The notes below the pieces were generated by a model. That model was not told the origin of the DNA and made no database searches. It was given only the letters and a program-made list of their open reading frames with translations. The translations under genes and the position numbers were made by a program. This document shows positions 48,178 to 59,500 of a DNA stretch of 64,000 bases, piece by piece. Every line of letters starts with the position of its first letter. The stretch's first letter is position 1. Origin of the DNA: Branchiostoma floridae (taxonomy: Eukaryota > Chordata > Leptocardii > Amphioxiformes > Branchiostomatidae); contig NC_049993.1 in the NCBI RefSeq assembly GCF_000003815.2, forward strand, positions 10,559,032 to 10,623,031. The letters are read 5' to 3'.

Positions 48178-48666
48178 ATTTATAATTTAGGCCACCTTGG
48201 TTTGATTATAATGGAAGCTATACATTAGTATAAGATTCAGAAAAGGGTGTACTGTGTATACCGTATGAGTGCTAACTGCAATAAGCTATATATTTTACAC
48301 GCACATATTTACATATTTATTTTGTACAATACATACGCCCTCCAAGTCCAACTTTCACGAATCGCCACCCTACTATGTACTAAAATGCACTACCCTGCCT
48401 ACTATATAGTATAACGAAAACCATAGAATGCTAAAACTCGCATATAATCAACAGTTGTTGTTGTTCAACAGGCACAAAAAAATACTTTTAAGCGTCATCG
48501 ACTGCTCAGGGTGTCTTATCAGGTTGTCTTTTGTCGTCTTGGACTCTCACAACAAAATACGAAGCCATCTTGGAAGTTTTGGAGGGAACTGTAAGACAAC
48601 AAAACTCACCATCGCCTCGCCTGTGTTGTGCAAAGGGCGTAGGGCACTGCGTCCTTTGTCACCCAT
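35832..48666 (-). CDS. CENPC: Centromere protein C (CENP-C / Mif2 family)
   Basis: Inner-kinetochore scaffold linking CENP-A nucleosomes to the Mis12 complex. Thirteen exons, all phases consistent: 48610-48666, 47886-47947, 47643-47725, 47342-47403, 46730-47178, 45206-46445, 44617-44994, 44239-44392, 43909-44079, 43344-43553, 38325-38468, 37715-37890, 35832-36002; 1118 aa. The N-terminus has GRRTGIVMKKDVKKDAYGFD followed by DVNDYF, like the Mif2/CENP-C N-terminal block. The middle is Pro/Ser- then Lys/Glu-rich, with two AT-hooks in exon 7. Exon 10 encodes the CENP-C motif (VRRSRRNRIRPLAWWEHERV), where the usual YW is WW. Exons 11-13 encode the dimerising cupin (MQSGDMFLIPAGNTYNIKNL). The length is somewhat above human CENP-C (about 940 aa), owing to the expanded charged middle. 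A LINE and a DNA transposon sit in introns 10 and 12. Confidence 0.95.
36254..37461. mobile_element. Non-autonomous DNA transposon in the last CENP-C intron (hAT-like ends)
   Basis: The ends are perfect inverted repeats of 16 bp (CAGTGTTCTCACCAGG), flanked on both sides by TACAT, a possible 5-bp target duplication. The CAGTG..TCTCA start recalls hAT ends, but hAT normally makes 8-bp duplications, so the superfamily is open. Next to the left end, at about 36296-36372, is a very GC-rich block of stacked small palindromes. Repeated ACAGCGT words occur near both ends. No transposase frame found. Confidence 0.82.
37960..38110 (+). mobile_element. tRNA-derived SINE
   Basis: The head resembles a tRNA gene, with box A TAGTCCAGTGGTTAGCGG and box B-like GGAGTTCAATTTC about 30 bases later. 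The 3' end is not defined. It lies in the CENP-C intron 37891-38324, antisense to that gene. The head differs from the SINE at 19850-20025, so it is a second family or subfamily. Confidence 0.65.
39674..40486 (+). pseudogene. LINE ORF2 N-terminal part: hydrophobic segment, 2A-like motif, AP endonuclease (frameshifted)
   Basis: About 263 codons read before the frame is lost. The N-terminus has a hydrophobic stretch (LPVTLLASILLLAVL), then GDIAPNPGP encoded at 39977-40003, a 2A-type motif. The endonuclease follows, with the catalytic Glu in LTETRL, the GGGVGVYV strand and IYRPP. The GDFN step of the endonuclease falls exactly where the frame breaks, in the G run at 40462-40465, consistent with loss of one G relative to the downstream frame. 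Frame change or sequencing error cannot be told apart here. Confidence 0.85.
40465..42897 (+). CDS. LINE ORF2 C-terminal part: endonuclease end and reverse transcriptase
   Basis: About 810 codons open to the stop at 42895-42897. It starts in the endonuclease (SDHNLI carries the catalytic His). The reverse transcriptase motifs follow in order: NYRPVSVLSVTSKVLEKLV, FLDLRKAFDTVNHAIL with the first catalytic Asp, GVPQGSVLGPLLFCLYVND, and YADDTAIYY with the catalytic DD. The C-terminal domain ends FGPQLWNKL and KFIKEL, typical of CR1/L2-like LINEs. No in-frame stop, so the polymerase may still be functional if translated. Confidence 0.92.
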   Translation, partial: DFNSDLLKSTQALSSVEFLMGLYQLVPIILQPTRITESTESCIDNMFVTNPDRFRSSASVAWGPSDHNLILACAQAGREACGTRWCEYRSYKQYTQQSFIDGLKSVHWDTVLDCTDVTDAWDAFKDIFLNVADKFAPLCKRRVRDNNTVAPWMTDRVKNMMGRRDAARRKAIKTKEGKDWEVYRVIRNQTTSAVRKAKKIHFAEAVTEAKGDQSLMWKIINAFTGKSKGKCQVQNLARPDGTNISDPSEMSEEFNSYFATCATSLADSMPTSQKDPLRHIPEPSTEFSFESVDESTVLSELLRLKAKKATGLDNIPSKLLKDSAPVIVRPLTHIFNLSLATGEVPSDWKTAKITPIYKSGNRTNVANYRPVSVLSVTSKVLEKLVGNQVSRYMAQNNLLTVYQSGFRRNHSTASAVLKIVEDIRSANNSRQVTVALFLDLRKAFDTVNHAILLSKLKKLGFDRDATKWFTSYLSSRSQCTSLQSQCSEMAAVTCGVPQGSVLGPLLFCLYVNDMPQVLEKCKIHLYADDTAIYYSAGTMKECEEAVSQDMKRVSDWLIDNRLSLHHDKTKSMLFGVPQKLRHVGTTVQITDGVNIYEQVNTFKYLGITLDPSLQWSAHITNITKKIFSGLSAIRRAKPYVTKEILHTMCQTLVLSHLDYCGTAWLPSLVQGKKTQMLQLDRLLFRAARMITGHTLRDHVPVGKLLAEAGLVSVRNRAEKISLATVFNAVRGKAPLYISDMFRWKSPPTIRARTRTAVKMFADWDPHQLNCPVASLKCYEGSLKSFGPQLWNKLSLKHRKTLGLVKFIKEL
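44659..44814 (-). repeat. 26-residue tandem duplication with AT-hooks inside CENP-C exon 7
   Basis: Two successive 78-bp units each encode SS.P.QESSASDGEVRKK and end in NRGRPR or KRGRPR, the core of an AT-hook. Unit 1 is 44737-44814 and unit 2 is 44659-44736 (minus strand order). Confidence 0.9.
48143..48180. repeat. (AAAT)n microsatellite
   Basis: About nine uninterrupted AAAT units in CENP-C intron 1. Confidence 0.95.
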
Positions 48667-49150
48667 GCTGATCCCTACTGCTTAGGCCACGATATATGAG
48701 AAAACAGAGTTGGAAAGCACTCGGAATTCGTCAAAACTCAATCAAAATTCACTGACAGGAAAAACACGAATGACCGCCAAACGGCAGCTTCATCTTTGCC
48801 GCTAAGACAGCCTCGTTTCAAATACTAAGTTCTGATTGGCTATTTGATATGCAGATTTCTTTATACGAAGCTCTGATTGGTTCTCATGCAACATCAACTT
48901 CGATGACCTACGGGTAAGTATAGACGGAACCACTTGGATATGGGTGAAGTATAAAATAATAATAATCAATTATTTCCGACAATGGTAATTGGCATTGAAA
49001 CAAACCATACCTTATCTCTTTAATTATGTTCATCTTTTAAGTGACTCATAATGAAAGAATAAGGTGTAAGTACGAATGATGTCTCCTATAAGAAGGTGGT
49101 ATCGACCGGACGCGCCAACTATGAAACCAAGTAGAAAGTGGGAGGGCAGC
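48667..49150. promoter_or_regulatory. Divergent CENPC-HAUS3 promoter with CCAAT boxes, CHR-like and E2F-like sites
   Basis: The interval between the CENP-C start codon and the probable HAUS3 first exon is under 0.5 kb. On the CENP-C strand there are CCAAT boxes at 48876-48880 and 48835-48839 (both AACCAATC/AGCCAATC type), a TTTGAA word at 48817-48822 matching the CHR element, and TTTGGCGG at 48774-48781 matching an E2F half-site. This set and order is that of G2/M genes controlled by NF-Y and the DREAM/MuvB complex. Start sites are inferred. Confidence 0.6.
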
Positions 49151-49260
49151 CTTGGTAGCTAGTGGAAGTTTTGTTCTGTTTTACCAGTTCTACTTGGATT
49201 ATTTTCGGTCGTTTGTTGTCCACAGTCACACAGATTGCAAGAGATGTAACAAGCTGCAAG
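49150..49260 (+). other. HAUS3: Probable 5' UTR exon of HAUS3
   Basis: GCTGCAAG is followed by a consensus donor GTATGT at 49261. The next acceptor, TTTTTCACCAG ending at 50520, leads within ten bases to the HAUS3 start codon. The 5' limit is a guess, as no transcript evidence is available. Confidence 0.5.
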
Positions 49261-49563
49261 GTATGTAACTTTCTGTCTTTCTTGGGTGTCAATTTGGTGT
49301 CCTACATTGCTCTATAAAAAGTAAAATCCAACCTCACATGTAACAAAAATTATTTTTACACTACCATGCATGGCCTTGGATCTCTATTACATCTGTCGTG
49401 CAGGACTCTGGGCAGATAACTGAAGAAAGGCTCTCGAGCAGTGGAAGCACATATCAAACCTTACCTGATAGAAAGTGATAACGTTACACACTCAATCTCA
49501 ATCTCAATCTGAAGCAAACTCACGGCCTCACCACACAGATCTCCAAGCAGATCTTGCGGTGGC

Positions 49564-50253
49564 ATAACGTAGCGGACTGGAGTTTCTTTTAGGATTTCGG
49601 TGGTTGGCGGACAGCCTCAAGCCGAAGGGCTACAGTTCCCCTAGGAAACGTAGGACGCGAAACTTAAAAGCGTTTACCGCTTAAAACTAAAAGTCGTTTA
49701 CTGCCTCTTTCCGACAAACTTACTTGTATCGTCTGTTGCCTCTTTATTTTGGGTAGAATATGTAGTAGATTTTAATTTTGGACCCGAAAACTATCATTTT
49801 TTAACGTTTTTTTTTATCAAAGCTACTTGGAAAAAGAAAATTTTCCCAGGATAACAGCTTATGTGGTAGAGAAGCTAAATTCTTCATGTTTTTGTGAAAT
49901 GAAAATAAAAAGATTCCATGTGATAACTTTTTTGCAATCTACGATGACATAATTTCATCAAAATCGCATGAAAACGCTGCTATTTGGGTCATCAGGCAAA
50001 AAAACGCTTCACCGTTGCAGTGGACTAATAGTGATACAAAAATGGTTTTGCTGGCCGACCAACTACTAGTATTCCTCGCACAAAATTGATATAACCCACT
50101 GGCTTTTCAGGAAATACGACAAATCTATGCTCAGCTATAACGATCACCAAGCAATAGGGAGCAAAAGTTAGGGAGACAACAGCGCACTTCCGGCCTATTA
50201 CACCACCCTTCCGCCAACTCCGGCCAAATTTGAACTCCGACCCGGAACCATAA
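49564..50253. mobile_element. Diverged MITE in HAUS3 intron, related to the element at 57108-57773
   Basis: It shares with the 57.1-kb element, in the same order, GGAGTTT..TTTAGGATTT near the left end, TTTTCC.AGGATAA in the middle, GGGT.ATCAGGC..AAACGCTT, and CTCCGA.CCGGAACC at the right end. The left terminus has decayed. No transposase. Confidence 0.7.
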
Positions 50254-50530
50254 GATAGCCTCCTTTGCAGCCTTCTATGAGTGCTGGCATTTATATTAAT
50301 TTGTTGGGAGAAGTGCTGATGCAAGATTTTCAACATATGGCCAGGTTCTTGTGCTGGGGAATATCAAGTCTGCACCTGCTTCTAGCAAAGGAGGCTAAAC
50401 ACACACACAAGGATCCTATCCTTCTTTGGCTGGAAATTACAAGTTCAGAACTGTAATCCTTATCAGATTGATATACAATACAATATACAATATCTACAAA
50501 ATATCTTTGTTTTTCACCAGAATAAGGACC

Positions 50531-53500
50531 ATGAGTGGAAGACAGTTCCTGGAGACCCTGAAGCAGATTGGTTATCCAAAGTCACATGACTATCAGCCAG
50601 ATGATTTTGATTGGCTGTTTGAGAGTGAGGCTGCAACTCCATTTTTGAGGTGGTTCTGTGAGAATGTTGGTCCTGACAATGTGCTCACTGAGGAAGAGCT
50701 GCAGAAGTAAGTGAGAGTGGAGTGTTGTTCTCCTGCTTTATTTATTTATCCAAGGAGGTTATATCAGAATATAACCTCCTTGATTTATCTATTTCTGTTT
50801 AAGTACTGTATACAGAGTTGACACACTCAGTACCTTGCGGACTGCTTTCCAGGCATGCCCGGCACAGAATAACATACACAAAATAGCATAACAAAGAAAG
50901 CAGATAAACTAAACAATGAAAAAACCAAAGTAACAGTATATACATAAACATAAATCAAAATCGTAACCCTTACAGTCTTTCAATCATTGAATGGAAGCTT
51001 TTTTTACTGTTCAGTTAAATACATGTACAGTACTATATCCTGCCTGACCTCCGGGCATGCTCCGAAGAGAGTGTAAGGTTTGGGCAAAAAAGTCCGGAGC
51101 AAACGCCCGGATGGTCGTAAATGGCGGGATAACGAAACATCCAAAAAATCAGGGTGGGGGGGTGGGCGTTCTGGAACAGCAACTTTCCTTGCCCCCCCCA
51201 AAAGGGCCCCCCCCCCCCCAGGGCGGCCTTCCTTGATGACCCAAACCACACGCATCTAGCCACGCTCATCCGCTTGCTTCCCCTAAGCTACGGTGGGGCT
51301 CGTCCGCTCCGAATGACAAAATGCAAGATTTCTCAGTGTAATAAGTACCCCTGTGTCAGGTGCAGGTGAGTATGTCGAGGTGCAATTGAGGTCACGTGGC
51401 GCGCCCCCAACCTGTTTACGCTTCTTAAGGAATGCGCAAACAGGCTGGGAGCGCTAACTTGACTCAATTAGAATAGTACTATATCCTGCCTGACCTCCGG
51501 GCGTGCTCCGAAGAGAGTGTAAGGTTTGGGCAAAAAAGTCCTCCGCAATCTCCTTTCCGTGTACGTAATGCGGTATGCTAAGGCACACACCAGTATAGAA
51601 AACCTCTAATACCCCATACCTCCATCCTTTCCCATTCTTCTATCCTTCCCCAAACCACAATTCTTTCCCAAACCTCAAACGTATCCCAAACCTCTATCCT
51701 TTGCAAAACCTCTATCCTATCCCAAACCTATATCCAAACCCTTCTTCCAACCCAAACCTCTACTCGAACCTAGAAAAAACACCCTTTAGCTAAGTCAAGT
51801 ACTAATTTCGTCCCAAGGCTGACCCTGAGATGACAATTCTCAAACAAAAACAACTCACTTTTACTCTTACTGTAACGAAAAAGGAAAGTTGCAAACTAAG
51901 AAATGACCGTCTCTCTCAATAGCCGACATTCCAAACAATAATTATACGGCAAGCAGACTAGAAACATGCAATTTTAAAAATAAAGATTAACCCAGGGTCA
52001 GCCCTAGGACGAGCACCAGCCCCCGGTTGGTGGGCCTACCGAAGTAGAAGGGTAATAATAGGAAACCCCGGTGCCCGCCGTCGAACATCCCCCGAAAAAG
52101 GAACTAAAAAGCATTACTTACTAGGTCTAAAAACTTCTGAACAATGCTAACCAAGGAAAAATATACAGAAATTAGCCGCCTCGTAAACTAGCAACAATCG
52201 GTATATAAACCTATTCACAGTAGATGCGTTCCACACAACCGATAAAACGTCTGCATCCGCAAAACATGGATATCGTACCCAAAAGAGATCAAACAATTAA
52301 AAACAACCGTGGGTATACTCTCCCCACAACAGGCAAAATGAATCAAGTGGATATCTTCCACACAAAAGAAGATAAAACACTAAATCCTCCATACACACGA
52401 ATAAAATTGACAAATGGATTTCCCTCTACATAACCAATCATTTACGTGCCATAGGAAATCCCCCACAAAAACGATAAAATATACTATCCTCCACATAAAC
52501 CAGTTCAATTAGTACAGGCTTTCCCTAAGACCTCACCTGCCAAATTGGATTAAAGCGCACAACTATAAACCACACCAAAATGCCATTGTTTAAACTAATC
52601 ATTCGCCACGTGGTCATCAGAGGAATCAAATTATACGCCACCTGCGCCATGTTGGATTACAGCGTACAGCTGCAAACCACACCAAAATGTATCTGCTAAA
52701 ATTAATAACCCACCACAAGGTCGTCGGAGGATAAAAAACATAATACCCTCCAAAAACCAGAGATCACAGCTAGTGGTTGCCCACCACATAAGGCGAGAGA
52801 ACATTACTAGCGGACTCCTTCCGCGGAAACGATAGACAATTTATTAGTGGAAAGCCTCCACAAAACAATAAATCATTTACTTGTGGTTACCCACCACATA
52901 AAACGAGAGAACATTACTAGCGGACTCCTTCCGTGGAAACGAAAGACAATTTATTAGTGGAAAGCCTCCACAAAACATTAAATCATTTACTTGTGGTTAC
53001 TCACCACATAAGGCGAGAGAACATTATTATCGGACTCCTTCCGGGGAAACGATAAACAATTCAATAATGGATAGCCTCCACAAAACAATAAATCATTTAC
53101 TTGTGGTTACCCACCACATAAGGCGAGAGAACATTACTAGCGGACTCCTTCCGCGGAAACGAAAGACAATTTATTAGTGGAAAGGCTCCACAAAACAAAA
53201 AATCATTTACTTGTGGTTACCCACCACATAAGGCGAGAGAACATTATTATCGGACTCCTTCCGGGGAAACGATAAACAATTCATTAATGGATAGCCTCCA
53301 CAAAACAATAAATCATTTACTTGTGGTTACCCACCACATAAGGCGAGAGAACATTACTAGCGGACTCCTTCCGCGGAAACGAAAGACAATTTATTAGTGG
53401 AAAAACGAGAGAACATACTAGCAGAATCCTTCCGCGAAAATGATAAACAATTTCTAGTGGAAAGCTTCCACAAAACAAAAAACAATTTACTAGTGGTTAC

Positions 53501-56500
53501 CCTCCACATAAAACGTTAAACAAATACTAGCGGAATCCAAACGAAAAAGCAGCACTGTGGACATGCTCCACAAAATAATAATAGGAACAACAAAGGAACC
53601 TAATCAAGTCTCACCTGTGAACCCCAAGAAGAATGCTCTAAGGCGGCCAAAACGTTCAAGTAACTCCGTCGCCAGGCTGCCACGTTAAACTGCCCGTCCT
53701 GGGCTCTAAATTCGGGCACTCCGACCCGACCAACCGTAGTCTGCAAACCCCAGGACGAAACGTAAGAGCAAGGAGCTATTAAATCTCCTTGGAAAAAGTA
53801 AACCATCCCCCAAACCTGACTACCACACTAGCATGGGCTCTCAAAATCAGCATCTGTCGCGCTGGGAAGACCTTGTCTAAAAACAAAGTCGAGAGCACGT
53901 GAGGAAGACGAGAAACGTGGTAGCGAAGCTTCCCCTACGCTGCGGTGAGGCTCGTCCGCTCCGAATGACAAAATGCAAGATTTCTCAGTGTAATAAGTAC
54001 CCCTGTGTCAGGTGAGTATGTCGAGGTGCAATTGAGGTCACGTGGCGCGCCCCCAACCTGTTTACGCTTCTTAAGGAATGCGCAAACAGGCTGGGAGCGC
54101 TAACTTGACTCAATTAGAATAGTGTAATATTGGTCAACTCTTGTACTTGCAGGTTGCTTTAGTACATTGGTAGCATGGACCCGAAGTTTGTGTGAGGTAC
54201 TAGTATCAGCAGGAAAAACGACTGAACTTACTAGTAAAATGTTCACCTACAATGCTTATTGGTCAAACTAAGCATACTAGTGCATTGGTAAAATCAATAT
54301 TTGCAAAGTACTGATATTGTGTTACACCACGTGGCTGTATTAGATACGTATACAATTTATCCTCATTTTTGGTTGACAATGCCACCTGTCACAGATTTGA
54401 GGAACTGCAGCTGTCTGGTGCACCCATCCTGGAGGGTCGTCAGCTGGAGGAGGCTCTACAGAGCATGCCCAGGGAGGAGAAAACAATGTCTGCAGAACAA
54501 CTCAGGTATGGGACATTACCATATCATGGCAACTTGACTGCACAAAGTTGTCTCTTAATGTTTGCTTTTCTTAACCTTCTCACAGTTTAAAAGTGAACAT
54601 ACCTACATTGAAGCTGTTCTCCAAGCAAAGGTTTTGGTCAGGGGGCTACTCAGCATCTGCAATTTATTTAATCTGGTTTGTTTGCAGATGAAAAATTCCA
54701 GCCACTACTACCCCCTGTCAAACTCTCTGCTTGGAGCATATTTTAAAGTTTCTGTTTTTAGATGTCAGTTAAAATTAAATTTGGAAATTAAGTTAACAAA
54801 CTTGACACTACTCTAGTAAGAGAGTGGATAAAGAAAATAAGGTCATGTGGTATAGAAGATCTTTTTAGAAGGAGTTGTATCCATCACTTCTGTGAAGTCA
54901 TGTCATGCAGATAGAACACGTGACCCGGCGAGCAGTAGAAGTTGCTCCATCTGTATCGAGTCTTGCTGCTTGTTGTCTTGTTTTGTCTCCACTCTGTTCC
55001 ATACAGGGAGGAAGTATCTCGGCTGGAGGAGGAGCTCAACACTTGTGAGACAAGGAAGAAAATCCTGCTGCACCACAGGAACAAACTCAGGTCAGGCTAC
55101 AGACATGCTTACTGGTGTGCCAAGGACTTGGTTTTATTGTGTCTCGATGTTTATGTTCTTGTGTATCCATAGTTATTTGAATACACTTGTCAATAGACTA
55201 GAAGGTTGTGAGTTGGATGATGGTTTCAATACAAATGTCACATTTTAATGAGCTTACCATATTTTCCCGAATAAAGTACGCACTTAAACTTTTCAAAATT
55301 GAAAAGATGCTAAAAGTTGTTGCCAAAGTTTGGGTGCGTACTTTATTTGAGGTTATTGCATGGATAAAATGGCAAAAAGAGCCTAAAATAAAGCAAGGTG
55401 TAGCTACATTTCTAGGAAGGATGCAAAACATACACATTGGTGTTGTCTTAAAAATAAACTGCCTAAACATAATTTACATAAGAGTGACATCTGCACTGGT
55501 AACTCTGGTACTTGAAGGCATCACTACTGTGTAGATTCCTTGTTCTTTTTTGAGCTTGTATTACAGTTGATACATACCTGGATGTCTAACCTTCCTAGAC
55601 ATAGAAAAAATACCTAGACTCATAATTTCTTCCCGTACAGCCTGCATCAGACAGCTACAAACCACAGCCTGTCTAAACTGGACGCTGTACAGGAAGCTGC
55701 TAAACAGGAGCACAGGAAACAGGTGGACAAGTGTAGGGAGGATGACTCTAAGGTATGGAATCATGATAACATAATCTGTTACTAACAAAATCTGTTACTA
55801 TAGGGAGGAAGTAGCTCCAGTAGCAACAGCTGCCTCTTCGCACTGATGCGCGTAGACACGTTCGACGCCAGGAGGCGTAAGCTGACGCACTCATTTGCGG
55901 CTCGCCTCCTGGCGTCTGAGAGCAACATTATCAGAGTCCTATCTGATTTCGATGTTATTGCTACAAGTATGTTCTGGAAGAGCTACGGTCATGTACACAG
56001 ACCACGTGCACGAGTGTAAATCCTTCCTGCCTTTTGATTTAATGTACTGGATTGTTGTTCTTTTTAAATGTATTGTCTAATTGTCTGTTTTTATGGGCCT
56101 TGGTGCCTGACAATAAACTATTGATAATATAGATATCAAACGACTTGTGTTCAGTGTAGCCCCCTTCATGCAATCAAAAAAGAGAGAGAAATCATTAAAA
56201 TTCTTAGATGCAGAGTGAGAACTTGAAGGTATGGAATGACAAGTTTTGATGCAATAGTTTGGGATACAGTCATGTATTACTGTAAAATGTGCTTACAGAC
56301 ATATTGACGTTTCAAACGCTTCCCAAAAATTAGCAACTCATCATTCACATTCTTTGCCAGTTCAGGCTAGATATGATTTTTGTATGTTTGTCAGTAAGAT
56401 ACCCTTCATGATGACACATATGCTAAGGTACAAAGTTTGTTATTTAATCTTAAACTCTAGATGAACACAGATTTGGAAGAGCTGACCCAAACTGTGAGTA

Positions 56501-59500
56501 AGCTGACGTCCCTGTACACAAGTGCATCTGACAGCTGCAGTACCACCGCCAGTCAGCAGGGGGCAGCCTTCCTCTCTCAGCTCCCACTAGAAGACCACTT
56601 TGCTAAGGAGGATGCCTTCATGCAGCAGCTGACTGACTACACCAAAAGGCAGTTCTTTGATGTGGGTTAATGTTTTCAGTAACATGTTATGTTATAGTCT
56701 TTTCCCTGACTTTCCCTAGCTGTAAACCTTGAAACTTTCATCGTGGTGGTTTTATTTTACCGTTCTTGTGCTGTGAACCCTTACCACAAAATCTAACACT
56801 GAATATGTGTTCTGTTATTCTGTTTAAACCACAATCTTCAAACATTGCAAAAACCTATTTTTCCTGTCTGCTGTTAAATAAAAATCATGGGGAAGTAAAT
56901 AGATTTACAGTAACCATGTAATTCTTCATACCTGTCACGTGAATTTGATTCGGTTTTCGGTTTTATGACTTCATATTTTCTTATCTCAAATAGATGAACA
57001 ACAGAAAGATTGACAATATGTAACATTGAAAATATTCAGGATGTGATAATGAATATGTTTTGGCAACAACGGTTGAAGAAAGAGTGTAAGATTATATTTG
57101 AAACACTTTAAGGTTCCGGTTCGGAGTTTTTTTTAGGATTTGGGGCCGATTTGACTGTCTCTGAGAAAAGCACTAGCGCTTCTCAAAACATCGTTTTTCG
57201 GATAATTCAATGTTTCCGATAGAAAAGGGTATGTTGTAGCTGACCGACAGACTCATTTGACATTTTCTGTAGAAATGTTATTTTTGGTACAAACCATCAA
57301 AAATATATGCTTTTCATCCAAAAATTGCTAATTTGGGGCCATTTTTTACAGGCCGCTACACGGAAAAAATGAATTTTCCTAGGATAATGACTGATATGGC
57401 AATGAAGGTCAAGACTTCTTCTGTATACTGAGTAAAAAGGAAAAAAGTTATCCGATACGTTTTCCGCGAGCTCCGATGGTGCTAAAACACCCAAAACGCA
57501 CATAGAACGCATGATCTGGGTAATCAGGCGATGAAACGCTTTACCGCTATCGCGCGCACTAATACCAGGAAGTGTTCGCCGCACGATCAAATCTCCGACA
57601 CCATAAAACGCTACGAACAATAAGCATTTGGAGAAGTATAAAAGATTATAGACTTCTAAAGCGATAGCCGAAACATCTAGAGCCAAAACTATGGAGACAA
57701 CCTCTGATTTGCGTCTTATTCTTAGGGACTATTTAGATATCTGGACACTTGAAATTCCGAACCGGAACCTTAAGAGACCTGTGTCTTCGTCCCTACAGGG
57801 TATAGCAGACCTGGCCGGCCATGCTGAGGGTTCTCGGTACCAGTTCCTGGACGTGAGGGACCCGTCCAGTCTGCTGGTGACCGGGGAAACTGACCAGGTC
57901 ATCAGGAAGAACTGTCACGAGCTCGCCAGGCTTCAGAACATGTCAGTAGTACTCACACTTATACACACAAAGGGTTTCTTCTTGTTAGGCCTGTCACACA
58001 TTCACCACCTTCTCCACACTGTGGTTGGAAGTTAGTTGTGAGATAATGTATCAATTAGTACATAATCAGTCAAACTTGTATGGAATTCCACTTGTGGTGA
58101 ATTACGAGATGTGTGTTTTGTAAAACTATATAACACTCACTAAACCCATGCAGACCCTATGCATTCCCTATGCATTTGGACACTTCCTTTGGGGGCAAAT
58201 GAATGGGGAGCATTAAGCACAACAACAAGGCCGATTACTGGTGGTACCAAAGAACACATAACAAGTCAAGTTTTTCTTAGCGTTCCTGAAATTAAACCAG
58301 GAGTTGTCAGGCACATTGTATTAATCTAGTAGAATTATGAAAGTTAATGTTATCTTATTTTATATCTTTATGCTTTGAAAAAGCAACCCTGCCCCTCCAT
58401 TCATTTCTCTGTTTTGTCAGTTTATTTCTGCAGGACGCTACAAGGAGACAAATTTTCGATGATGTTTCTTCTCTACTATCACAACATACATGTGGACAGT
58501 AGATTATTTTAGTGCTGAATTGTCAATAATTTTGTTCCAGCTTCCCACTGAGCCAGAGACAATACATCCAGGCTAAGGTTCAGGAGAGCAGAACCCGTGC
58601 TGCACGCCAGACTATGGAGAGGAAACTACAACAGTTACATAGTAAACCGTATCCCGAGGACACTGCAAAACTCAGGTAGGATACCTGTTCACATGTGGTG
58701 TGATACAAGAAAAAACATATTGCAAAGCGACAGTCTAGATTTGGTTTCCTGGAATTTGAAGCAATAGTTTTTTTGTCTGTTTTTTTAAAGTTAACCATGG
58801 TACCATCCTCTATAGTCATAATCAAACTAAAACTGTAGAAAATGGTACCCCGGCTATTTCAGAATAGGACTCTCTACTTGAACCTAGAATGTAATTCTTA
58901 GTTTCTGGAATGTTAAGATCTTTTTTTTTTAATTCCTAGTTTTTCGTATACTACAAAGTAAATTTTCCTCATGTGCGACTCTTTGTATCCTGGGGTTTCA
59001 AATTTTTCCTTGAATTTTAATTATTAGTCTTCTGAGATGAGCCTCAGTAGTCTGCTGATATAGAAATGTACAACTTCTTGGCTGTGAATCCACCTTCTCC
59101 CCAGTAAACAGCTGCAGGAGACCCAGGCCGTGCTGAGCGCGGTGCAGAGGGAGTCGGCCGTGCTGTCGGAGGGGGAGGTACCGAGACTGATCCAGGCTAA
59201 CGCAGAGCTGCAGGCCACCAGGATCCTGCAGGGAGACTACGACCTGAAGATCGCTCGTCAGGACTACTTTATCTCCAAACAGGAGGAGGTAGGCTGGCTT
59301 TACCTGTTGAAATTGATGTTGGAGGTCTTCCTTGGAATTCATGTGATCATGTTTTAAACTTCACTTCAAGTTCAAGTACAGGAAATACAGAAATTGGTTG
59401 ATTGTTCAGTCTTTTTAAAGGAAAGTTACAATTAAAAATGGAAAAGCCTTCTATTCTATGTATTGTACCCCAATGTAAAGTTCTCACTTGTTTTACATAA

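Noticed and set aside
51030..54123. LTR retrotransposon with LTRs at the repeated ends
   Set aside because: The repeated blocks are not arranged as two identical termini around one interior (they read A-x-B-A-interior-B), and no primer-binding site, polypurine tract or pol sequence is seen.
57297..57686. 129-codon minus-strand frame
   Set aside because: Lies wholly inside the TTAA-flanked element; no transposase motif, and the sister element at 49564-50253 does not keep the frame.
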